DNA of 64,000 bases from positions 1 to 64,000 of IMG/VR virus record IMGVR_UViG_3300009164_000056. One strand, given 5' to 3'. Below, one piece after another: positions 42,401-49,417 of this stretch. Under the pieces are notes generated by a model. That model was not told the origin of the DNA. It saw only the letters and a program-made list of their open reading frames with translations, and did no database searches. Position 1 is the first letter of the stretch, and the number at the start of each line of letters is the position of its first letter. The DNA is from a virus. A program made the translations under genes and the position numbers.

Positions 42401-45400
42401 CTAGTTCAGCTATATTTGGTGGTGATATATTTATTACTAGATATACTGAAAAAGTTATAATGCCAATATTTGCTCAATACTTATTAGGTCAACCTGATGA
42501 ATTTACATATGATTATTCTCAACATGTTAATATACCATATCCAAGATTTTGGTTAAATTCTCAAAAATTTGACATGAGTGCTTTGGCTGGTGAGATTGCT
42601 TCTTTAGGTCTTATAAGTTCTAGTAATTTAGATACTATTTTTCCTAGTGATTTATTTTATTTAGATAGAGGTTCAAATAGTTGTGCTAGTGGTTTGGATG
42701 CAATTTTTGGTAATAGTGGTGATCCTAATCCTAGATTTGCTATGAGATATGCTTATATGTATACTCACGTTAATGGTATATTAGATTTCTTTGTAGAGTC
42801 TGAAGTTAACTTAGCTAATAGAGATTGGGAAGATAGAGCTGACGCAAGAATATATGATGTATATGGTTATAATGATGTAGATGAATTATTTCATGCTCAG
42901 ATTGAAAAGAAAGATAACTTCTATAAGTATGATGAATCATTAAGCCCATCTAAATTTGTAACCCAGTTGGGTAGTTTTGGTGAGATTCAACCAAGATACT
43001 ATGATCCATACACTGCAGAAACTTGTTATGTTAGTTATCCAAAAAGATTAATCTATTCATTACAAGCACAGAAAGAATCTAAAAAAGATTTTTGGAGAGT
43101 ATTCTTACCATTTAATTATCAAGACTTTAAAAATAAAGTAAGTGTAATTAAACCTATTAATAAAAATGGTGCTATTATATTCTTTCCTTTCTTATCTCCT
43201 CAAATGTTTCAGGGAGTAGATACTTTAAGAACGCAGTTAGATACTAAACTTACTATTGGTGATGGAGGATTATTTAGTCAACCATTTCAAAATATTGTTA
43301 ATTCAGATTTATCAAATGAGTATGGATCATGTGAGAGTTTAAGAAGTGTTATGAATACACCCGTAGGTTTGTTTTTTATATCTCAAGCCCAAGGTAAGAT
43401 ATTTCATTTTACTGGTCAAACATTGGATCCAATATCTAATGCGGGAATGAAATGGTGGTTTAATAAATATTTACCATCTCAATTAGTTAAACAATATCCA
43501 CAATTAGAAGCATCTCCATTATCAGATAATCCTGTAGTTGGTGTAGGTTGTCAAACAATTTATGATCCTAATGATGATATAGTTTACTTTATGAAGAAAG
43601 ACTATAGAGTTAAGGCTGAATATATTGCCAATGTTACATATACTGAAAATAGAGGATTTGCTTTATCAGGAAGTCCTATTACATTAGGTGACCCAATATT
43701 TTTTGATGATTGTTCTTGGACTGTAAGTTATGATCCTAAAGCTAAAGCTTGGATATCATTCCATGATTGGCATCCTGAATTTGCATTGCCTAGTATTAAC
43801 CATTTCTTTACTACTAAGACAATGGCTACTACTATACCACAATGTCCTCCGGGTTATAATTATAACTCTACTAATGGATTATGTGAAAGATCTATTAATA
43901 TTAATGAACCAGCTATTATTACAGTAGATCAAATAAATTCTGTTGTTAATGGTGGTCCTACAAATTGTTTAGTAGATATTGTTATTGCAATGGATGTATC
44001 TGGTTCTACAAATTCTAATGGAGCAAGACAAGCTCAACCAGCATGGTTAACTGCATTTTTAAATGATCCAAATATAACTGGACCAATGGCCGCTGGTACA
44101 ATGCAAATAGGATTTACTGCTTGGGATGGTGCTAATAGAAATTACAATATACCAAATCCAGCAGGTGGTACATGGTCAATGAGTAATACAGTTACTGAAC
44201 CACAAGTAACAGCATGGTATAATGCTAACTGGGCAGGTGGTTCTACAAATGTTTCATTGGGTATGTCTAGTGCTTTGACAATGTTAAATAATAAAACAGC
44301 TAGTCAACTAGGTAATAGAAGTGCACAACCATTTTTTAGACAAATAATTATATTGGTTACTGATACAACAAGTAATCCCGGTAATATTGGTTGTCCATAT
44401 CAAGGTACTGGTGTTTCTCCAAGTGCAACTGGTCCTGCAAATCAAAGAGTATATGCATTGTTCTGTGGGCAAAGTAGTGCCTCACCTAGTAATCCTGCTG
44501 TATTAGGTAATATATCTTGTACGCCAGGACCTGTAAATGTTGATGGTTATCAATTTGGAATTAATGCATCTGTACCTGCAACGTTTACTGCAGTAGCAAG
44601 TGCTATTGCAGGTTCTGTTTGTTCAATTCCATTTACTTGTGATTGTGCTCCCGGTTATACAAAAGTATTTTATAATACAGCAACAAGTGTTTATACTTCA
44701 CCAACGGGTGTGTGTGATGACATTACACCACCTGTATGTAGAAAAGTTACTTGTGCGTGTCCGGTATCTCCTGTAGGTACAACAACTACAACAACAGGAA
44801 ATTGTGATGATGTTTATTTAGTGGGTAATCCTACATATGTAAATCCAAATCCTCAGATTTGTAATTTCTTTAAATATGAATCTACACCTGCTAATTACAA
44901 AGTTGGTTCATTCTGGAGACACAATGTTAGATGTGATAGTTTTGCTAATTTCTATGGTACTGATTATCCATGGGAAGTAGAATTGGTTTCTAATACTGGA
45001 CAAATGGTTAACACTGTTAGAAGTATGGAGTATCAATTAGAATCTTATGTATATAAAGGTGATATGGGATTTGCTTGTAATGATGATAGATGGGAAGATT
45101 TGAATTTCAATTTTGATCAATCAGTTATTTATAACAATGAACAAGTATCAGGGTTATTACAATTAACTCCAACACCATATAACAATCCTGTTTTAGAATT
45201 GAGTTACCCTATTATTAACTTGAATAGTATGAATATACTATGTTCTAAAGTAGAACAGAAATATAGATTCAATCAGTTCTATGATATTACTAATGATAGA
45301 GGTGAATTTACAAACGTTGAACAAGCAATATGGGATACACAACCTAATGGATATATTAAAGTTTTAAATACTATAAACTTAAATTATAATAAACCTCCAT

Positions 45401-45519
45401 TACAGCATAAGAAGTTTAGACATTATTATAACAATGTTATTTTAAGAAGGGTTAAATCAGAAAATAGAAAGATGTTATTAAGATTAAATAATACTAAATT
45501 ACTTTTATCAATGAGATAA
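39418..45519 (+). CDS. Large tail (muzzle-like) protein with inserted vWA domain
   Basis: 2033 residues, the size and place of the crAss-like tail-tip (muzzle) protein. The N-terminus (SFIKGMNKDITQAMEPKESW, NAMNNSTDGDLGVIGNEPSN) and C-terminus (HNVRCDSFANFYGTDYPWEVE, KKFRHYYNNVIL) are of that family. Residues ~690-705 and ~750-800 are Ala/Gly-rich, probably internal. Between INHFFTTK (about 1468) and FWRHNVRC (about 1836) lies an extra block: CPPGYNYNSTNGLCE (1476-1490), a vWA domain with MIDAS D1526-V-S1528-G-S1530 (to about 1735), and a Cys-rich segment (CDCAPGY, CACPV). The vWA would give the tail a metal-dependent adhesion site. The stop overlaps the next start. Confidence 0.8.
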   Translation: MAQQNENPGTSSVNTNSFIKGMNKDITQAMEPKESWWHARNAMNNSTDGDLGVIGNEPSNLQCGVIPYTIIGAIHRYGDQWVVYSTDDTNSEIGTFDDSLCEYKVIVNDPCLNFNRKYLIVGAAKENFDCTWQVYWDDGNNPSRSLNINKVPWIQTISSAPGDSCITYDDTTQLNCEKIRLAPLVDTPCVSLSKSIDGGMLQNGAYQAFVAYTENEQKVTDYIGISNVQTLWSHSGTGGSLNIKVNNLDKDYDYYELVLLIRNQGQIYAKRIGLYSTQQQDINIDYIDDTLVAVSLKTIPQRSPAYEKSNAMYVVNDWLIRQGPVSQFDFNYQPIANDIKVNWVANQIDSSYYHLGGNKLGFLRDEQYAFFIRWIYNTGERSSSYHIPGRAPRPYTTPSGTYLETDIIYGNNVLDVAGDPLYKVYNTGTITASGLTEVQPDGSQIIARGEMGYWESTERYPANRPDIWGNLCGKPIRHHKFPTEEVGSAGSPLHISTTAGDLINVLGVEFTNIGRPKYNNGTYIPNVVGYEILRGSRAGAKSILAKGLFRNMRKYTIPNAENLIGGSVQGLYPNYPYNDLRPDVFFHDGNANSIHRTEGCNNYSRSIGNFNPLGSAPAVAGDPSGYSKKVFTFSSPDLMFTKPFLNAYETRLYGYVTGNSSGYFKASEDHPQFKLLRNGAAIIAAVIGVGYAMHKMLGTRSKTIEGAKGSYQANDFYLGFGTGGTTGGGANLAVNAAGALTAAGGSTLGQIALNTLLNDALGLLDLYAGGVATYTLDMVNAGIVTAAGAAPGTIGGSLNNTQINDSSESSLPYIVRLFVAQAMSRTNIAIGGNEILELIYNLINKSDFVFKYNSYGFFNSFTKINTGLFRIKNTDSNYLGQSFQSFDNGNYKINNLFRPSTVAVSLSNPVSEPSVIDTSRFTIGGSVSTSGSVNVTDGNITNPSVKHKTPISAYYGALKFNFDNQYGQLDGIKQVQMRGCVEYLDPTKPDAFKYSSSAIFGGDIFITRYTEKVIMPIFAQYLLGQPDEFTYDYSQHVNIPYPRFWLNSQKFDMSALAGEIASLGLISSSNLDTIFPSDLFYLDRGSNSCASGLDAIFGNSGDPNPRFAMRYAYMYTHVNGILDFFVESEVNLANRDWEDRADARIYDVYGYNDVDELFHAQIEKKDNFYKYDESLSPSKFVTQLGSFGEIQPRYYDPYTAETCYVSYPKRLIYSLQAQKESKKDFWRVFLPFNYQDFKNKVSVIKPINKNGAIIFFPFLSPQMFQGVDTLRTQLDTKLTIGDGGLFSQPFQNIVNSDLSNEYGSCESLRSVMNTPVGLFFISQAQGKIFHFTGQTLDPISNAGMKWWFNKYLPSQLVKQYPQLEASPLSDNPVVGVGCQTIYDPNDDIVYFMKKDYRVKAEYIANVTYTENRGFALSGSPITLGDPIFFDDCSWTVSYDPKAKAWISFHDWHPEFALPSINHFFTTKTMATTIPQCPPGYNYNSTNGLCERSININEPAIITVDQINSVVNGGPTNCLVDIVIAMDVSGSTNSNGARQAQPAWLTAFLNDPNITGPMAAGTMQIGFTAWDGANRNYNIPNPAGGTWSMSNTVTEPQVTAWYNANWAGGSTNVSLGMSSALTMLNNKTASQLGNRSAQPFFRQIIILVTDTTSNPGNIGCPYQGTGVSPSATGPANQRVYALFCGQSSASPSNPAVLGNISCTPGPVNVDGYQFGINASVPATFTAVASAIAGSVCSIPFTCDCAPGYTKVFYNTATSVYTSPTGVCDDITPPVCRKVTCACPVSPVGTTTTTTGNCDDVYLVGNPTYVNPNPQICNFFKYESTPANYKVGSFWRHNVRCDSFANFYGTDYPWEVELVSNTGQMVNTVRSMEYQLESYVYKGDMGFACNDDRWEDLNFNFDQSVIYNNEQVSGLLQLTPTPYNNPVLELSYPIINLNSMNILCSKVEQKYRFNQFYDITNDRGEFTNVEQAIWDTQPNGYIKVLNTINLNYNKPPLQHKKFRHYYNNVILRRVKSENRKMLLRLNNTKLLLSMR

Positions 45520-47138
45520 TGGAGAAAAAGATACAACATAAAGAACTTAGAGGATTACCTGGAGGCCCAAATGAAATGCCTGTTGATGTTACAAGGGTAT
45601 TTTCTACTGAAGGATATAGAATAGATAGTCCTGATGTAGATAATGATAAAAACATTATACCATCTGGATCTATTACTATGAAAGAAAAAGATGGAAGTCC
45701 TTTAAGAAAGGGTCCAATTCATGGTGTTGATAATTTAGGTAATGAACAAGTTATGTATCCTGGTTATGACTATGAGTTTCCTGGCACTGAAGTAACAGAA
45801 ACATTAATAGCCAAGATGGGTGGTGGCCTATTAGATAAAACTATCAAGTGTAGTAATTGTGGTTGGGAATGGAAAGCTGCTGATGGTGGATCTGATATTT
45901 ATGATTGTCATAAGTGTCCTGGTAAAGGTGTAGTAAAAGCACAAGCAGGAAAAGAAGTGAAAGAAAATACTTCTTGGACAGCATATCTTAATCCAGCAAA
46001 CTGGGGTACATCTAGGTATGATGATGCTGGTACATTTAAAGAAGCTTTTAGAGCAGCACGTAATGAAGGTGATTCTGATTTCTTATGGAAAGGTGATAGA
46101 TATTCTACTGAATTAAAAGCTGAATCAAAAGAACCGGCTAAAGCAAAAGGAATAACACCGGAACTTTTAATAAGACAAGCATATAGAGAATCTGCATTTA
46201 ATCCTAATACTGTTTCACCTAAAGGTTATAAGGGTTTAGGTCAAATTGGAGATGGTGTAATTAAAGATTATAAAAAGGCAAATAATATTACAGGTAATAT
46301 TGATCCTTTTAATATGAAACAAAACTCCGATGTCCAAAAATATTCAATGAATGAATTATATAATTCAAGTTTTATTAATAAACCAGGTCAATCAGAAAAT
46401 GTAAGATTAGCTAAAACATTAGCTTCTTATAACTGGGGCCGTGGTAATGTTATGAACTTACTAAATGATTTAAAAGAAGAAGGTGTTGACATTTATAATA
46501 GTTTAGATTGGGTTAGTAAATTACCTGAAGAACCAAGAAATTATATTAATGATATACTATTACAAAAAAACACTACCTTTAACACTGATTTTTCTAAAGC
46601 ACTGGGTAACCAAAAGAATAAACCTATAAAAAGTTTATATGGTTTTAAAGATGGTGGTGAATCAAAACCAGGACCATTAATGCAAGCATACAATAGACTA
46701 CTAGCAGAAAAGAAAATGGGTGGTGCTATAGATTACAAACAAGGTGGTGGTGAAAAGAAATATTCAGAACAAGATGGTAGATTAGTTGTAACTACAAAAA
46801 AAGTTGATACAGCAGATGGACCAAGATTTTATCAAGCCAAATCACCTGATTATAATTTTTCAATAGAATTGACAGATGCTAAAAAAGTTGGTGATTCAAT
46901 ACCAAGAGCTAATTTAAATCCGCGTATAATTGAAGTTTTAAATAAAAAAGAATTTGGTGGTCAATTAAATTCTGGTAATATTACTATGTATAAAGATTAT
47001 ATAAAAGGTAATGTTGGGAATGAAATAGAAGCAGTAAAAAACTATGATAAACTAAATAGAATTTATTATAGTAAAGCAAAAGAGTTAGGAATGACTGTTG
47101 CAAATTACATAATGACGCATGTTGTAGGCAATTCTTAA
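45519..47138 (+). CDS. Internal virion protein: zinc ribbon plus lytic transglycosylase
   Basis: 539 residues. Residues 111-133 hold a zinc ribbon, C111-x2-C114 (CSNCGWEWK) and C130-x2-C133 (CHKC). Residues ~210-345 are an SLT-type (soluble lytic transglycosylase-like) domain: LIRQAYRESAFNPNTVSPKG with catalytic Glu224, then GLGQIGDG and ASYNWGRGNV. It cuts the peptidoglycan glycan strand during DNA entry. K-x-GG motifs occur at 99-103, 379-380, 401-402 and 409-411 and another near 484. N-terminal NIIPSGSITMKEKDG and YPGYDYEFPG appear in other phage internal proteins. It follows the muzzle by a 1-nt overlap and is likely ejected with DNA. Confidence 0.82.
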   Translation: MEKKIQHKELRGLPGGPNEMPVDVTRVFSTEGYRIDSPDVDNDKNIIPSGSITMKEKDGSPLRKGPIHGVDNLGNEQVMYPGYDYEFPGTEVTETLIAKMGGGLLDKTIKCSNCGWEWKAADGGSDIYDCHKCPGKGVVKAQAGKEVKENTSWTAYLNPANWGTSRYDDAGTFKEAFRAARNEGDSDFLWKGDRYSTELKAESKEPAKAKGITPELLIRQAYRESAFNPNTVSPKGYKGLGQIGDGVIKDYKKANNITGNIDPFNMKQNSDVQKYSMNELYNSSFINKPGQSENVRLAKTLASYNWGRGNVMNLLNDLKEEGVDIYNSLDWVSKLPEEPRNYINDILLQKNTTFNTDFSKALGNQKNKPIKSLYGFKDGGESKPGPLMQAYNRLLAEKKMGGAIDYKQGGGEKKYSEQDGRLVVTTKKVDTADGPRFYQAKSPDYNFSIELTDAKKVGDSIPRANLNPRIIEVLNKKEFGGQLNSGNITMYKDYIKGNVGNEIEAVKNYDKLNRIYYSKAKELGMTVANYIMTHVVGNS

Positions 47139-47153
47139 ACCTTAAAAATTAGT

Positions 47154-47179
47154 AAATCTATAGATTTATTTGTATATTA
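47154..47179 (+). promoter_or_regulatory. Palindrome plus TTTGTATATTA promoter-like box
   Basis: A perfect 14-bp palindrome AAATCTATAGATTT (47154-47167) ends one base before TTTGTATATTA (47169-47179), which lies 27 nt before the GTG start at 47199. The palindrome may be an operator. Confidence 0.5.
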
Positions 47180-47198
47180 ATAATATAATGTAAGCACC

Positions 47199-49415
47199 GT
47201 GAAAGTAAACAAAATAAGTTTAATGCAAGAAGGAGGACAGAATACTGAACAAGTTGCAGCCCAGCCACAACAACAATCAGTAGATCCTGCTATACAACAA
47301 ATTTCAGATTATATTTCTCAAGCAATAGGTCAAGGACAGAATGCTGCGGAAGTTGTTATGGCTTTAGTTCAACAGCAAGTTGATCAACAAACTATTGGTC
47401 AAGCTTTAATGATGAATGGTTTTGAAGAAAATGATATTGCTTCTTTGTTTGAACAAATGAGTCAAGGTCAACAACCAGAAGAACAAGTTGGTGGTGAACC
47501 AATGCCTGTTGATCAATTAGATCAAACTTCACAACAATTAACTGAAAATGAAGACATGCATGCTGATGATATGTCAAAAGAAGAAACACAAGAACCCGGA
47601 ATGTCTATGGGTAAATCAGGAATAGAAATTAAACCTGAAAATGAAGGTAAGTTTACTAGATGGGCTCAAGCACGCGGAATGTCTGTGCAAGATGCTGCAA
47701 GTAAAGTTATGGCAAATAAAGATGAATATCCTCCAGCTGTAGTTAAGATGGCAAACTTTGCTAAGAACGCTGCTGGTTGGAAAAAAGAAGATGGTGGTGA
47801 ACAGTATGATATGGGTGGTACTCCTCAAGGTAAAGTAGGAGCAGTTAACAATGTATCTGTTAATAAAGATATGAATTGGCAACAAGCTCCTGTGTATATT
47901 AATCCAATGGCGTTTGAATATACTAATGATAACTTTAGTTTAGGTAAAGCAGCTGCTGTTGCTTATGGTGGTTATAAAGAATTTTTAAGTGGTGCAGATG
48001 AAAATAAAGATGGTGTCAAAGACGGATTCTTTAGAGATGGTTCAAAAAAAGCAGGGATAAGAGATGCCACTAAAGGTAATTATTATAATTATAAAATTAC
48101 CCAAGATGCTAATGATACAAATAAATACGTAGCAGACAATACAGATTTATTTAATGCATCAAAAGATAAAGGAAATTTAAGAACAATTGATCAATATGGT
48201 AAAGATGTAGCAAGTAATTCTAGATTTAATTATGATACTAAAACACATGATTATAATTCTATTATTAGCAGTAGACCTATAGATGAAAGAATTTATGACT
48301 CAGCTGCTCAAAAAAATGCAATAGCAGGTAAAGATTATAACTACTTAGCTAGCATGGATAAAGATACCAAAGCTATGATTATGAGTGGTAAAGATGATCC
48401 TACTGGAACTAGAATAGGTATTGATGAAAAAGGTAATGGTATGTCATATATGCCCGGTGCAGATAATCCATATGAGTATAATACATATATGGGTATTAAT
48501 AAAGTTGGTCAAAATACAATGATACCTACTGGAAACAATGGTCAACCCATAGCTGGTATGACTAATACTCAACCATCAGTATTGGCTGTTGCACCTTCTA
48601 CTACTCCACCTAATGTACCACAAAAATCATTTAAAGATTGGTATGTTACAGGAGATGCTGTAAGAAATCAAGGTAAAAATCAAGAACAACTTCAATCTGA
48701 GTATGACGCTTACCTTAAACAAGGATTTAAATATGGTGGTGACTTAGACAAAGCTCAAATGGGTCCTCCTGAATGGTTAGCTGGTTTAGCAAATCAAAAT
48801 TCATTTTATGATCCAATGCAACAACAAGGAATAAATAGTTTCTTTAGTAATATGGGTCAAACAGATTATATGTCAGATACACAAGCTGTAGCTGATGCTC
48901 AATTACAAAAACAAAATCCAGCATTAGGAGCAACTCCGCAACAACAACAAATGCAAAATATGTTTACTCCCCAACAAGGCAGTCCAACATTTAATGCACC
49001 AACAAAACCAGCTGCACCAACATTTGAACCACCAAAAGTAGAAAGAACAAATAAGTTTGAAGGTGGGATGAATAGACTAGCCGATAGTCCTGTAGTACAA
49101 GGTTATGGAAAATTGTCTAACTTTGCCGTTAAAGGTGCTGATGTTATTAATGATTGGTTTAGAGATAAAAATGTTAATCAAGCAAGAGAAGATAATTTTA
49201 ATAAATTAGGTGCTGATTATCAATATGCTACAGCAGAAGATCCTTTTAATAAAAGAGGAATGTGGGATGTTAATACTGGAACTGCAGGTAGTGAAGGAGA
49301 TAGAACAGTTGGTTTATACATGAGCAAATACGGTGGTGAAAACAATACTGTAAATGTTGATTCAAATATATTAGCAAAATTAATTGCAGCGGGAGCTGAC
49401 ATTGAAATATTATAA
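47199..49415 (+). CDS. Internal virion (cargo) protein, 738 aa
   Basis: Starts at GTG 47199, giving MKVNKISLMQEGG; an ATG at 47223 is possible but lacks the basic start. The first ~130 residues are Gln-rich and partly disordered. A module FTRWAQARGMSVQDAASKVMAN...VKMANFAKNAAGWKK lies around 150-195. K-x-GG type motifs occur at MQEGG (9-13), EDGGEQYDMGG (about 197-208), KYGGDL (about 511) and KYGGEN (about 711). The remainder is polar, flexible, with a Lys/Asp-rich folded stretch. It sits in the place of crAss-like cargo proteins packed in the head and tail. No enzyme seen. Confidence 0.72.
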   Translation: MKVNKISLMQEGGQNTEQVAAQPQQQSVDPAIQQISDYISQAIGQGQNAAEVVMALVQQQVDQQTIGQALMMNGFEENDIASLFEQMSQGQQPEEQVGGEPMPVDQLDQTSQQLTENEDMHADDMSKEETQEPGMSMGKSGIEIKPENEGKFTRWAQARGMSVQDAASKVMANKDEYPPAVVKMANFAKNAAGWKKEDGGEQYDMGGTPQGKVGAVNNVSVNKDMNWQQAPVYINPMAFEYTNDNFSLGKAAAVAYGGYKEFLSGADENKDGVKDGFFRDGSKKAGIRDATKGNYYNYKITQDANDTNKYVADNTDLFNASKDKGNLRTIDQYGKDVASNSRFNYDTKTHDYNSIISSRPIDERIYDSAAQKNAIAGKDYNYLASMDKDTKAMIMSGKDDPTGTRIGIDEKGNGMSYMPGADNPYEYNTYMGINKVGQNTMIPTGNNGQPIAGMTNTQPSVLAVAPSTTPPNVPQKSFKDWYVTGDAVRNQGKNQEQLQSEYDAYLKQGFKYGGDLDKAQMGPPEWLAGLANQNSFYDPMQQQGINSFFSNMGQTDYMSDTQAVADAQLQKQNPALGATPQQQQMQNMFTPQQGSPTFNAPTKPAAPTFEPPKVERTNKFEGGMNRLADSPVVQGYGKLSNFAVKGADVINDWFRDKNVNQAREDNFNKLGADYQYATAEDPFNKRGMWDVNTGTAGSEGDRTVGLYMSKYGGENNTVNVDSNILAKLIAAGADIEIL

Positions 49416-49417
49416 CT

